64,000 bases of DNA from JACVRW01 sp963827065. Lineage in GTDB: Bacteria; Actinomycetota; Thermoleophilia; Solirubrobacterales; Thermoleophilaceae. Below the pieces are notes generated by a model. The model was not told where the DNA came from. It searched no databases and saw only the letters and a list, made by a program, of their open reading frames with translations. The DNA lies in contig CAWGZM010000007.1 of NCBI GenBank assembly GCA_963827065.1, positions 337,743-401,742 of the forward strand, read 5' to 3'. The position numbers and the translations under genes are program-made. This document shows positions 42,669-51,869 of the stretch, piece after piece. The first letter of the stretch is position 1. Every line of letters begins with the position of its first letter.

Positions 42669-44609
42669 TTACGGCCCTGCCCAACCTGCCGCGTAGCACG
42701 GCTTGCCGGCGCATGTGTCGACGAAGGTTCCACCGATCTTCAGGTACTCGGAGAACTGCGCCGCCGCGGGCGGTGAGAAGCCGGTCAGCGAATGCGGGTC
42801 GACCCCGAGCTCGGGCGGCGAGTTCGTGAGCGGTGCCGGGGGCGTGCCGAGGTCGCCGCGGAGCGGGCCGATGTCGTACACGACGAGCGCGTTGCCCGAG
42901 TACGGCAGCCGCTTGATGCGCGGGATCCGGTAGAAGGGCCGCCGGTCGAGGCTGCGCCCCGGATCGAGCGCGGGCGTGCGCAGGCGCGCGCCGATCACCC
43001 GCGCCTCGACCTCGGTGGCGACGTTCGCCACCTGATGGTCGCCGAACGCCTCGTGCAGGACCACCGTGTGGAGCGGCGTGCCCGGATAGGGGTCGCGCGT
43101 CATGTGCCAGGCGTAGCCGTTCGCCTCGCCGCGGTCCCAGAGGATCTGGATCATCGAGTTGATGAGCGAGCGCTCGATCTGGTCGGGGTAGCTCGGGTAG
43201 AGCACCTCTGCGAAGCGCCCGAACTGGGTGCTGCGCGCGAGCAGGAGGCTGAAGTTCATCGCCGGAACGATCAGCGCCGAGCGCTCGAAGTCGGGCGCGA
43301 CCGCGGTGAGCGCCCCGCCGAGGATGCCGCCCTGGCTGCCGCCCGCGTAGAAGAGCCGGCGTGTGTCGATGGCACCGCCGAAGGCCGCGTCGGCGTCGAA
43401 GCCCTGCGGGTGGACGAGCAGCCGTCCGAGGAACATGAAGTTGAGGAAGCCCTGCTGGTTGCGGTCCGCCAGCGTCGGAAATCTCGACAGGTCCTCCGAC
43501 AGGTCGAGCACGTTCGGGACGTCCTCGGCGGACATGCCGGACCAGTCGGTGGCGCAGGCCACGAAGTTGCCCGCGCTCGCGAGCGTCGCGAGCTCGAGCA
43601 CCGCCTCCGCGCCACCGAGCAGCCCGTGCCCGAAGATGAGCGGCCGCGCGTCCCGGGCGGCGTTCGGGACGAGGCAGATGAAGCGCTCGACCTGGACGTT
43701 GCCGGGAAGGCGCTCGATCAGCTGCCGGCGGCCGAGCTTGAAGCGCGCGCCGGGCGGGCAGCCCGGCTTGTTCAGGAAGCACGGCACCGTGAAGGTGCCG
43801 TCCACGCGCTTCACGTCCGGCGTCATCTGCGCGACCGCGTCGACGCTGAACTGCGGCGCCGCGCCCTCCACCTTCAGATCACCCAGGTCGCGATCGCCGA
43901 GCTCGGCGAAGGCGCGATTGCGGATGTGGAGCAGCCGCTGCGACAGGTTCTGCTTCGTCGCGACGGTGAAGTCCCAGGCGAGGTAGAGGTCGCTGCGGCG
44001 GATGCCCGCCCGCGCCAGCCGCCGGAAGATGTCGTCGTAACGGCGACCCCCGGCGTCGCCGTCGCGTACGCGCCTGAAGGCGCGCCGCGCCTGCAGCTCG
44101 CGCCCGCTCGCGTCGCGCAGGTTCCGGAGGGCGACGATGTAGCGCCGGCCCTCGCGCCAGTTGGCGCCCGGGTGGACGAGCAGCGCGCGCCTGCGCGGGT
44201 TCGTCGCCTGCGAGTCGAGCTCTGACCAGATGAGCTGGCGCCTGCCGGTCCGCGCATCGATCACGACGATCGGCGCGTTCTTGGCGTAGCTCCGGGCCAT
44301 GTTGTTGACCGGCACGGCGCGGCTCCGCTTCAGGTCGAGCCGCGGGACGTGCGTGACGATCATCTGACCGGGGCTGAAGCCGTTCGAGCGGTTGTAGTCG
44401 GCGGCCCTGATCGGGCGGCCCTCGCGGTTGCGCGGCATCATCGAATCCCGAAGGGCGAGCCGGCCGCCGTCGCGGAAGTGGTCGTTGGGCCAGGGCAGCA
44501 GGCAGTGCGACGGGTCGATCGGATCGCAGCCGCGTGGCGCCGCCTGCGCGGGTGCGCTCGCGCCGGCCAGCAGCGCCGCGAGCGCGGCAATCAGGGCTCC
44601 TCTCCTCAC
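42669..44609 (-). CDS. Secreted alpha/beta-hydrolase-like protein
   Basis: A 646-residue exported protein: signal peptide (1-23, ending PAQAAP), an N-terminal region with CDPIDPSHCLLPWPNDHF, a beta-rich middle, then an alpha/beta-hydrolase core. The core has PLIFGHGLLGGAE (about 322-334) as the oxyanion HG-type loop, AGGSQGG (about 414-420) as the nucleophile elbow with Ser, and a likely acid/His part near VVLHEAFGDHQVAN. The substrate is unknown. The CxxxxxxxC opening and the layout are seen in uncharacterised actinobacterial esterase-like proteins. It precedes the M1 peptidase by 20 nt on the same strand. Confidence 0.7.
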   Translation of the reverse strand: MRRGALIAALAALLAGASAPAQAAPRGCDPIDPSHCLLPWPNDHFRDGGRLALRDSMMPRNREGRPIRAADYNRSNGFSPGQMIVTHVPRLDLKRSRAVPVNNMARSYAKNAPIVVIDARTGRRQLIWSELDSQATNPRRRALLVHPGANWREGRRYIVALRNLRDASGRELQARRAFRRVRDGDAGGRRYDDIFRRLARAGIRRSDLYLAWDFTVATKQNLSQRLLHIRNRAFAELGDRDLGDLKVEGAAPQFSVDAVAQMTPDVKRVDGTFTVPCFLNKPGCPPGARFKLGRRQLIERLPGNVQVERFICLVPNAARDARPLIFGHGLLGGAEAVLELATLASAGNFVACATDWSGMSAEDVPNVLDLSEDLSRFPTLADRNQQGFLNFMFLGRLLVHPQGFDADAAFGGAIDTRRLFYAGGSQGGILGGALTAVAPDFERSALIVPAMNFSLLLARSTQFGRFAEVLYPSYPDQIERSLINSMIQILWDRGEANGYAWHMTRDPYPGTPLHTVVLHEAFGDHQVANVATEVEARVIGARLRTPALDPGRSLDRRPFYRIPRIKRLPYSGNALVVYDIGPLRGDLGTPPAPLTNSPPELGVDPHSLTGFSPPAAAQFSEYLKIGGTFVDTCAGKPCYAAGWAGP

Positions 44610-44626
44610 CGCGCGGCCAGCCTAGT

Positions 44627-45799
44627 TCAAGCCCGCGCGGCGCGCCAGGCCTCGCGCAGCTTCATCGGCTTGCCCATGCGCAGCACCGAGCGCTCGTAGA
44701 TGCGCGCGCCGAGCGGGATGAGCACGGCGATGGCCACGATCAGCAGCCCGAGCGAGGCGGCGATCTCGAGTGCGCTGGCCTCTCCGAGCGCGACGCGCAG
44801 CGGCATGATGATCGGCGAGAAGAGCGGGAAGAGCGAGGTGACGACCGCGAGGGCCCCGTCAGGGTCGTCGATCGACGGGAACGCGAGCAGGTAGCCGATC
44901 ACGAGCAGTACGGTGAGCACGGTCGTCGACGACTGCAGATCCTCCTGGCGCGACACCATCACGCCCCCCATCGCGTACAGGGAGGACCACAACAGATAGC
45001 CGAACAGGAACCAGACGAGCACCACGGCGAGCGTGCCGATGTCTCCCGTGTCGAGTTCGATTGCGCCGCTCGCCGAGGCCGCCGCCAGGCCGACCACCGC
45101 CGTCAGGGCAAGTTGAAGCAGCCCTAGTGCGCCGATCCCGAGGATCTTGCCAGCGAGGATCGCGCGTGGCTGGACGGTCGCGAGCAGCACCTCGATCACG
45201 CGCGACGCCTTCTCCTCCACCACCCCGGAAGCCACGGCTATGCCATACGTGATGAGCTGGAGGTAGAGCACGAGCGACGCGACGAAGGCGACGCCCTCCC
45301 CGCCCTCGTCCTCCCCCTCGAGCGCCACGGTCCGCAGCAGCGGCGGGTCGAGCACGCGGCGGGCCTCCGCCCCGCTTACGCCCTCGGAGCGAAGCGCCGC
45401 CCCGGCGCGCAGACGGCGGGCCGCCGCCTGCAGCGTCTGCTCGAGTTCATCCGGCGGCTCTTTCAGGCTCACGATGACGCCCTCGACGACGGCCGCGTCA
45501 ACGCTCTCGTCGCGCACGGCCGCACGTGCGGCGGCGGCGCTCCGCTCGCGCTGGACCTCGATGTCCACGTCGAACGCGGGCCCGAGGCTGCGCGCAGCCG
45601 CGGCCACTGCCTGGCCCTCGGGTCCCACCGCCCCGACTGTGTACTCGCTCCGGCCGTCGTCGTTCACGACCCCGGCGATGATCCCCACCGCCGCCACCAC
45701 CAGGACCGTGACGAGCATGGAGATCTGGAACGCGCGCGAGCGGATCCGCTCGCTGAACTCGCGACGGGCGACGAGCCAGGTGGCGCGGGACAGGCTCAC
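44627..45799 (-). CDS. ABC-2 family transporter permease (NatB-like)
   Basis: A 390-residue permease. One N-terminal helix follows TWLVARREFSERIRSRAF. A soluble loop of about 130 residues comes next, then five to six C-terminal helices with the conserved GVVEEKASRVIEVLLATVQP (about 191-210). This matches the NatB/YhaP sodium-efflux or drug-efflux permeases. GTG at 45799 overlaps the TGA that ends the restored frame of the ATPase gene (GTGA), so the two were designed to be co-translated. The exported substrate is unknown. Confidence 0.87.
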   Translation of the reverse strand: MSLSRATWLVARREFSERIRSRAFQISMLVTVLVVAAVGIIAGVVNDDGRSEYTVGAVGPEGQAVAAAARSLGPAFDVDIEVQRERSAAAARAAVRDESVDAAVVEGVIVSLKEPPDELEQTLQAAARRLRAGAALRSEGVSGAEARRVLDPPLLRTVALEGEDEGGEGVAFVASLVLYLQLITYGIAVASGVVEEKASRVIEVLLATVQPRAILAGKILGIGALGLLQLALTAVVGLAAASASGAIELDTGDIGTLAVVLVWFLFGYLLWSSLYAMGGVMVSRQEDLQSSTTVLTVLLVIGYLLAFPSIDDPDGALAVVTSLFPLFSPIIMPLRVALGEASALEIAASLGLLIVAIAVLIPLGARIYERSVLRMGKPMKLREAWRAARA

Positions 45800-46688
45800 T
45801 GCTCCACCACCTCACGGAACAGCTCGGCCAGGGTCGGTCGCGCCGGCTCGAAGCGTCTGACGCGCCCGGCCCGGCGGGCCGCGTCGAGCACGAGCTGGTC
45901 GTCGGCCCCCTCCCCCAGCTCGACGAGCACGTCGCCGTGCCGCGGCCGTCGACCAGCTGCGCGCCCGGGACGCCGGCGAGCCAGTCGTCGGCGTCCGCGT
46001 CGACCTCCACGCGCAGACGCGGGCGCGAGCGCTCCGATCGCAGCTCCTCGACCGCACCCGCGGCGACGATCCGCCCGCGGCTCACGATCGCGACGTCGTC
46101 GCAGAGGCGCTCGACCAGCTCGAGCTGGTGCGAGGAGAAGATGACCGCCGCGCCCTCGGACGCGCGCTCGCGCAGCACCTCGGACATGACCTCGGTTCCG
46201 ATCGGGTCGAGACCGGAGAAGGGCTCGTCGAGGATCAGCACGAGCGGGTCGTGTACGAGCGCCGCCGAGAGCTGCACCCGCTGCTGGTTCCCGAGTGAGA
46301 GCTCCTCGACGGACCGCCCGGCCTGCTCGCCGAGGCCGAGCCGCTCGGTCCAGCGCTCGACCGCCGCGGCGGCAGCGGCGGGAGCCTGCCCGTGGAGCTC
46401 TGCGAGGTAGCGAAGCTGCCGGTCGACTCGCATCTTCGGATAGAGGCCGCGCTCCTCCGGCATGTAGCCGAACTGACGCTGCTCCTCTCGCCGCACCGGC
46501 CGCCCCTGCCAGCGCACCTCGCCGGCGTCCGGCTCGAGCACCCCGAGCGCGATGCGCATCGCCGTCGTCTTGCCGGCACCGTTCGGGCCGACGAACCCGA
46601 CCAGCTTGCCCTCCTTCGCCTGCAGCGAGAGGCCGTCTAGCGCGACGGTCTCGCCGTAGCGACGGCTGAGATCGACGAGTTCCAGCAC
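45796..46688 (-). CDS. ABC transporter ATP-binding protein (frame disrupted near 45,940)
   Basis: An ATPase of the NatA type. Walker A is GPNGAGKTT (about 34-42), the Q-loop is FGYMPEERGLYP, the signature is ELSLGNQQRVQLS (about 128-140) and Walker B is LILDEPFSGLDP, followed by a switch His in SSHQLE. About 250 residues are read in the frame starting at GTG 46688. Near 45,935-45,950 the natural C-terminus (GDVLVELGEGADD, then LAELFREVVEQ) continues in another frame and ends at 45796, overlapping the permease start. A one-base deletion relative to the ancestor explains it. The unshifted frame would run to 45498 inside the permease gene. A sequencing error, a recent mutation or recoding are all possible. 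Confidence 0.8.
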
Positions 46689-46731
46689 CGAGCGTCGTTG
46701 TTCCCAAGACGCGTACGGGCTACACGGCGCG

Positions 46732-47583
46732 CTACTTCAGCCGGAATGCCTTGATGCGGTCCGCGTAGGCGGATTCGTCCAGCGCGTACACGCCATAGGC
46801 GAGCGCCTGGATCACCCCGAGGAGCGCCGCGTGCGAGCGCACGTAGGCGGGGCTGTTCGAGGAGTAGTAGAGCCGGTGGTCGGAGAGCTTCGCGACCTCG
46901 GAAAGGGTGGCATCGGCGATCGCGATCGTCGCCGCGCGGCGGTTGCGCGCGAGCTTCATCGCGCGCACCACGAGCGGGTGCGGGCGCCCGGCGGAGAAGC
47001 CGATCATCACCGTCTTGTCGTCCACCCTGCCGAGTTTCGCGAGCCCCTCCTGGCTCGGCGAGGCGACGACCTCGGCGCGCAGGTCGAGCAGCATCAGCAG
47101 GTGGCGCAGGTAGCTCGCGAAGAAGGCCATCTGATCGGTGCCGCAGAGCAGGATCCGGTCCGCCCGCGAGATGAGGTCGACCGCCGCGGCCACCTCGTCG
47201 CGGTCGATCCGCTTCGCGGTCTCGGCGACGTTCGAGTGGTCGGCGGCGAGAGCGGTCTCGAACTCGGTCTGATCGATCGGGAAGAGCGGCGGCGTCGACA
47301 GCTCGGCCGCCGAGGCGCCGTTCTCGCGCGCGCGCCGGTACTCGTCGCGCGCGGCGGCCTGCAGCTCGGGGAACCCCTCGAACCCGAGGGCCTGCGCGAA
47401 GCGCACCACGGTCGAGCTCGAGGTGTTCGCGCGCCTGGCGAGCTCCTCGGCGGTGTGGAAGGCCGCCTCCTCCAGATGGTCGACGATGTACTGCCCGACG
47501 TCCTTCTGCGAGCGGCTGAACTCGTCGAAGCGCTGGCGGATCTCCTCCGACAGGGTGAGGGCGGTCGTCCCGGTTCGCGTCAC
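46732..47583 (-). CDS. MurR/RpiR-family transcriptional regulator
   Basis: A 283-residue regulator. An N-terminal helix-turn-helix_6 (about 10-85) has SRSQKDVGQYIVDHLEEAAF, ANTSSSTVVRFAQALGFEGF and PELQAAARDEY. A SIS phosphosugar-binding domain follows (about 125-265) with RILLCGTDQMAFFASYLRHL and MIGFSAGRPH. These proteins sense phosphorylated sugars and usually repress sugar-use genes. The typical conserved SGxS nucleotide/sugar loop is altered here (SAGRP), so the ligand may differ. GTG at 47583. It is divergent from the GST gene 68 nt away. Confidence 0.9.
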   Translation of the reverse strand: MTRTGTTALTLSEEIRQRFDEFSRSQKDVGQYIVDHLEEAAFHTAEELARRANTSSSTVVRFAQALGFEGFPELQAAARDEYRRARENGASAAELSTPPLFPIDQTEFETALAADHSNVAETAKRIDRDEVAAAVDLISRADRILLCGTDQMAFFASYLRHLLMLLDLRAEVVASPSQEGLAKLGRVDDKTVMIGFSAGRPHPLVVRAMKLARNRRAATIAIADATLSEVAKLSDHRLYYSSNSPAYVRSHAALLGVIQALAYGVYALDESAYADRIKAFRLK

Positions 47584-47651
47584 GGACCGCTTTTTCGGCG
47601 GGACCGGGCGAGTTCCTTCAGCGAAGGGCTTCCGGGTAGCGTTCCCGCCCG

Positions 47652-48287
47652 GTGATCCTCTTCGACCACCCCGCCTCCGGAAACTGCATGAAGCCCCGCA
47701 TCCTGCTGCGCCAGCTCGGGCTGCCGTTCGAGCGCGTGACGGTCGACCTGTTTACTGGCGAGACGCGAACCGAGGAGCACCTTGCGCGCAACGCCGACGG
47801 GCGCGTGCCGGTGCTGGAGCTCGACTCCGGCGAGCGGATCGCCGAGTCGGGCGCGATCCTGCTCCACCTGGGCGAGGGAACGCCGTTCCTGCCGCCGCCC
47901 GGCCTCGCGCGCACGCGCGTGCAGCGCTGGATGTTCTTCGAGCAGAACCGGATCGAGCCCGAGCTCGCCTACGCCCGCTTCCTGTGGCTGTCGGGCCGGC
48001 ACGCCCAGATGCCGGAGGTCTTCGAGAACCGGCTCGACCGGGGCCGCGACTCGCTGAGCGCCCTGGAGCGCGGGCTGGCCGCCGGCGGCGCGCCGTTCGT
48101 TGCCGGCGACGACTACACGGTCGCGGACATAGCGCTGTACGCCTACGTGCACTGCGCCGGCGACGCCGGTGCCGATCCGCGCGAGCACCCGAGCATCTCC
48201 GCCTGGCTCGACCGCGTGGAGGCAACGCCGGGCTTCGAGAACGACCTCGAGCCGCTGCCCGATCACGCATCGGCGCGGCCGACTTGA
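47652..48287 (+). CDS. Glutathione S-transferase family protein
   Basis: A 211-residue protein with the thioredoxin-like N-terminal domain (LFDHPASGNCMKPRILLRQL, GRVPVLEL with the cis-Pro, and ESGAILLHL with the Ser/Gly ligand pair). An all-helical C-terminal domain follows (FVAGDDYTVADIALYAYVH, the N-capping motif). It is an ordinary GST fold. Since actinobacteria mostly use mycothiol, the thiol substrate may not be glutathione. GTG at 47652 starts the conserved first strand. It is divergent from the RpiR regulator. Confidence 0.9.
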   Translation: MILFDHPASGNCMKPRILLRQLGLPFERVTVDLFTGETRTEEHLARNADGRVPVLELDSGERIAESGAILLHLGEGTPFLPPPGLARTRVQRWMFFEQNRIEPELAYARFLWLSGRHAQMPEVFENRLDRGRDSLSALERGLAAGGAPFVAGDDYTVADIALYAYVHCAGDAGADPREHPSISAWLDRVEATPGFENDLEPLPDHASARPT

Positions 48288-48303
48288 TGGCCGAGCCCGC
48301 CGG

Positions 48304-49125
48304 CTAGGACTCGCAGGTTCTGCGGCTCCGGTCGAGCAGGCGCCCGCGGTAGTCACGGAACTCGAAGGTCGCCCTGCCCGGCTCGAGCACGATTCGCAGC
48401 GCGCCGAAGACGCCGGCGGCGCCCCAGGCGAGTTGCGGATCGGATTGATCGACCCCGTAGCCGCTCGCGCCGCCCGCTCCCGCGATGTACTGCGTGATGC
48501 CGCCCGAGGGGCGCATCCGTTGCAGGTTGTGGTCGTGGCCGCTCAGAAAGGCCTTCGCGTGGCCGCGGAGCGCGTTCCAGAGCGGCGCCATCCCCGGGTC
48601 GTCCTCGTACTCGCCGGCGCTGAAGCGGGGCGCGTGCGAGAAGGCGATGCGGCAGTCGCCCGGCGTCGCCCTGACCTGCTTTCGCAGCCAGCGCAGCTGA
48701 CGCGACCCGCTCGCGTGGTCCGTCATCGAGTTGAGCGAGAGAATCTGCCAGCCGGCGAGGCTGGTGCTCGTCCAGGGCGGCTGCCTGCGTCCCTTCTTCG
48801 CGCGCCAGTACGGGTAGTAGCCGCTGAAGCGGTTGTCCCACTCGTGGTTGCCGATCGTCGGGTCGGTGATGCGGGCGAGCGAGCCGTAGAGCGGGTCGTA
48901 GTGGAGCCGGAACTCCCGTGAGGTGCCGTCCTCGTAGACGTCGCCGAGGTAGAGGAAGCGATCGGGCCGCTGCGCGCGTATATAGGCGGCGAGCCGGCGG
49001 GCCCCGTCGTTCGGCGTGGCGGCGTCGCCGACCGCCCATACCTCCGCGGGCTCGGGCGACTGGGCCGTGGCCGTGGGTGCCACCGCCGCGAGCAGTGCGA
49101 GCGTGATTGCCGCCAGCCGCCTCAT
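48304..49125 (-). CDS. Secreted calcineurin-like metallophosphoesterase
   Basis: A 273-residue exported enzyme with a signal peptide (1-21, ending TATAQ). The metal-site motifs are AVGDAA, YLGDVYEDG, GNHEWDN, FSHAPRF and SGHDHNLQ. Together they give the D-x(n)-GD-x(n)-GNH[ED]-x(n)-H-x(n)-GHxH pattern of purple acid phosphatase-like enzymes. It acts outside the cytoplasm on an unknown phosphoester. ATG 49125 overlaps the stop of the phosphodiester glycosidase gene (ATGA), so both are made together. Confidence 0.9.
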   Translation of the reverse strand: MRRLAAITLALLAAVAPTATAQSPEPAEVWAVGDAATPNDGARRLAAYIRAQRPDRFLYLGDVYEDGTSREFRLHYDPLYGSLARITDPTIGNHEWDNRFSGYYPYWRAKKGRRQPPWTSTSLAGWQILSLNSMTDHASGSRQLRWLRKQVRATPGDCRIAFSHAPRFSAGEYEDDPGMAPLWNALRGHAKAFLSGHDHNLQRMRPSGGITQYIAGAGGASGYGVDQSDPQLAWGAAGVFGALRIVLEPGRATFEFRDYRGRLLDRSRRTCES

Positions 49126-50309
49126 GGCAGCACGAAGATCCCGTCGCTCACCGCTCGCTCGCCGGAGGGGTCGGATGGCCGGCTGACGAGCTCGCCGAGG
49201 ACGACCATGCCCGTGGAGCCGCCGCCGTCCAGGTTGAGGGCATTGCGGGCGCCGAGCGCGCGCATCACTCGGGCCGCCTCGGGCAGCGTCACGCCGGCGC
49301 TCCAACCGGGCCGCCGTCCGTCGACCGTCACGAGCAGGACCGTGCCGTCGCCCTTCACCCCGGCGAGCGTACGTGGATGCCTGGACGCCACGAAGCCGGG
49401 AGCGCTGAGCGGCGCGAAGCCCTCGGAGCCGGCGGCCACGGCCACCCGCCCGCGTGCCAAGAGACGCGGGCCGCCGCCGGTCACCAGCGCGTGGCCGGCC
49501 CCCAGGCCGAGCTCGATCTGCGCGGGCGCGCCGACCTCCAGCGAGCTGCGCAGGAACGTTGCTGCGTCGCCGCTGCCCGACAGGATCGAGGCGTCGCGAG
49601 GTACGGGCCGGCTGCGGGGCCGGCCGATGCGCTCGACCACTCCGCCGCGTACGAGCGCTTCGACCCCGGTGCTCGGCCGCAACGCCCCGTAGCGGGTTTC
49701 GAAGACGACGAGCTCGCTTGGGTCGGTGCAGGTGAGCGCCGAATCCGGCCGCTGGGTGGGCCGGTCGCCGCCACGGCCGCCGCAGGCAGGGATGCTGCCG
49801 CGCCGGCGGTCGATCCCGTCGATGAGGCGCTCGGCCCGGCCTGCGGTCACTGACCCGGTGAAGCTGAGCGGAGCGATACGCGGCCTCAGGCTCCGATCGG
49901 CGGGCACGACGAGCGCCGAGCGGCGGTTGACGGGCTCGCTCACCAGCTGCCCGTCCATGGCAAGCGCACCGACCGGATCGCCGTCCACGGCGAAGAAGCC
50001 GCCGTTGACGCCGGCCACGGCGCCGGTCCGGCGTGCCATGGCACTCGGCCGCTCGAGCCCTGCCACGCGCTCGTTGGAGAGAACGCCGCCGAGGCGGCCG
50101 GCCAGCGCCTCGCGGTCGATCGCGAGGACGTTGACGCGCCAGGGCCCGCCCTCGCGGACGACCTGGGTCCAGCGCACGCCGGGCGCGACCACGGCGCTCT
50201 CGCGGCGCTCGTCGAGCGAGCGCGAGCCGAGCGGCAGCTCCGCGGCGAGGGCGGAGGGCGGCGCGGCGGCTGCGAGCAGGGTGAGCAGGATGCCGGCGCA
50301 GGGGCGCAT
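49122..50309 (-). CDS. Secreted phosphodiester glycosidase family protein (NAGPA domain)
   Basis: A 395-residue exported protein with a signal peptide (1-22) and the PF09992 domain. Family motifs are GVNGGFFAVDGDPVG (about 97-111), a GVTLPEAARVMRALGARNAL helix, and NLDGGGSTGMVV (about 362-373), with a GIFV end. The human relative removes GlcNAc from phosphodiester-linked mannose; bacterial members are thought to act on phosphodiester-linked sugars such as in wall polymers. It is overlapped 4 nt by the metallophosphoesterase gene, a logical partner that could remove the exposed phosphate. ATG at 50309. Confidence 0.88.
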   Translation of the reverse strand: MRPCAGILLTLLAAAAPPSALAAELPLGSRSLDERRESAVVAPGVRWTQVVREGGPWRVNVLAIDREALAGRLGGVLSNERVAGLERPSAMARRTGAVAGVNGGFFAVDGDPVGALAMDGQLVSEPVNRRSALVVPADRSLRPRIAPLSFTGSVTAGRAERLIDGIDRRRGSIPACGGRGGDRPTQRPDSALTCTDPSELVVFETRYGALRPSTGVEALVRGGVVERIGRPRSRPVPRDASILSGSGDAATFLRSSLEVGAPAQIELGLGAGHALVTGGGPRLLARGRVAVAAGSEGFAPLSAPGFVASRHPRTLAGVKGDGTVLLVTVDGRRPGWSAGVTLPEAARVMRALGARNALNLDGGGSTGMVVLGELVSRPSDPSGERAVSDGIFVLP

Positions 50310-50349
50310 CCGCCGCAGCGTTGCAGACCTGCCCCGCCTGTCGTGTTCG

Positions 50350-51750
50350 CTAGCCCGGCAGCGGGAAGCTCACCGGGCTGCGGTTGCCGTCGCGGTCGAC
50401 TGCCCGCACGCCGAACTGGAAGTTGTCTTTCGACATGCCCTCGACCGTGTAGCTCGTGACGTTGCCTACCGGGATCGAATGGGTCCAGACCGGCTCCGTC
50501 GTCTCCCGCCACACGATCTCGTAGCCCGCCAGGTCCGGCTCGGGATTTGGCTGCCAGGTGAGCTCGGTGTCATTCGTCAGCCGGGCGGTGAGGACCCGCG
50601 TGTTCAGCGGCTGCGCCGGCGCGAGGCTGATCGCAGCGAGCGCCGACGCGTTCACGCGCGCGACCCTCGCCACGTAGCGAAAGTCGACGAACTCCGGCAG
50701 GTCACCGAACTGGACCCCGTTCTCCACCCGCACGTCCTGGTGCTGGTGGGCGAAATCCTCGTTCGGCTCCGTGAAGCGGACCGCCGAATAGCCGCGCTCG
50801 AGGAACGGGATCTGATCGCCACCGCGTAGGAAGCGGTCGCGGCGGAAGATGAGCCGGACCGTCATTCTCGTCGCCCGGTTCTCCCCCGCCTCCTTGATGT
50901 AGCGCGCGAGCTGACGCGACGGCCCGTCGTTCTCGCCGCCTATCGACTGCCTGAGCGCGGCCTGCTGGGGCGTCTCGCTGGTCGGCACGCCCTCGTTGAA
51001 GAGCCGGACGCTGAACGGATCGCGGCGCCCGTCGTCGCCGACCGAGCTGCCGACGATGTCGTTCGTGAACATGCCTGCGATGTTGAGGTTCTGCTGCGTC
51101 GCCTGCTCGGCGAAGTACTCCGAGCCGAACAGCCCCTGCTCCTCACCCGCGACCGCCATGAAGACGATCGTGGCGTCGAAGCTCCGCTTCGCCATCACAC
51201 GCGCCGCCTCGAGGACGGCGGCCACGCCGGATGCGTCGTCGTTGGCTCCCGGAGCGTCGCAGACAGCGTCGTTGGGATCGCTGCAGCGCGAGTCGTAGTG
51301 CCCGCTGACGACGTAGATGCGGTCGGCTGACTCCGGCTGGGTGCCACGCAGGGTCGCCACCACGTTGGTGATGGTCGTCGGGACAGGCACACGCGGGGGT
51401 GTCGCCGGTTGGACGAAGCTCTGCTTCTCGACCGTCATGCGCCCGCCTGACGCTGCCGCGTAGCGCTGGAACTCCTCGAAGATCCAGTCCCTCGCCGCGC
51501 CGATGCCACGCTCGGGGTCGTCCTGCGACGAGAGGGTGTGGCGCGTGCCGAAGCTCGCCAGCTTCAGGATCGACCTCTCGATGTTCGGTGAGCTGATCTC
51601 CCGCAGCATCGCGGCCGTCCGTGGATGAAGAGGAGGACCCTTCGCCTCGTGCTTCGCCGCGCCCGTCGAGGCCTGCTGGATGAGAACGGCCGCGAGAGCG
51701 ACCGCCAGCACGAGACCGGCTGCAACGGCCGATCGACGCAGGTACCGCAT
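50350..51750 (-). CDS. Secreted M28-family zinc peptidase with Fn3-like tail
   Basis: A 466-residue exported aminopeptidase: signal/anchor helix (about 8-25), M28 catalytic domain (about 50-370), then an Fn3-like domain (about 380-466: LTWQPNPEPDLAGYEIVW). Zinc ligands and catalytic acids are seen in GHYDSR, GANDDASGVAAVLEAA, AVAGEEQGLFGS and EDFAHQHQD. It likely releases N-terminal amino acids from peptides outside the cell. ATG 51750 has an excellent ribosome site (GGGAGGA). A hairpin-forming inverted repeat lies at 51772-51802 upstream. Confidence 0.92.
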   Translation of the reverse strand: MRYLRRSAVAAGLVLAVALAAVLIQQASTGAAKHEAKGPPLHPRTAAMLREISSPNIERSILKLASFGTRHTLSSQDDPERGIGAARDWIFEEFQRYAAASGGRMTVEKQSFVQPATPPRVPVPTTITNVVATLRGTQPESADRIYVVSGHYDSRCSDPNDAVCDAPGANDDASGVAAVLEAARVMAKRSFDATIVFMAVAGEEQGLFGSEYFAEQATQQNLNIAGMFTNDIVGSSVGDDGRRDPFSVRLFNEGVPTSETPQQAALRQSIGGENDGPSRQLARYIKEAGENRATRMTVRLIFRRDRFLRGGDQIPFLERGYSAVRFTEPNEDFAHQHQDVRVENGVQFGDLPEFVDFRYVARVARVNASALAAISLAPAQPLNTRVLTARLTNDTELTWQPNPEPDLAGYEIVWRETTEPVWTHSIPVGNVTSYTVEGMSKDNFQFGVRAVDRDGNRSPVSFPLPG

Positions 51751-51771
51751 GGTGTCCTCCCTCTCAGAGGT

Positions 51772-51858
51772 TTCGCCCGTACGGCGCTCGGCGCCGGGCG
51801 AACTGCGCCTGTGCGGTACCCGGGTCTCCGGCCTCCTAGTCGGGGCGCCCGGGCGCCC
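51772..51858. promoter_or_regulatory. Inverted repeats between the M28 peptidase and nitroreductase genes
   Basis: TTCGCCCG (51772-51779) pairs with CGGGCGAA (51795-51802), a hairpin 22 nt before the M28 start. A perfect 16-bp palindrome GGGCGCCCGGGCGCCC lies at 51843-51858, 12 nt after the nitroreductase stop on the same (minus) strand. The palindrome most likely helps end that transcript. Neither has a T run. Confidence 0.4.
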
Positions 51859-51869
51859 GCGCGCCAGGT

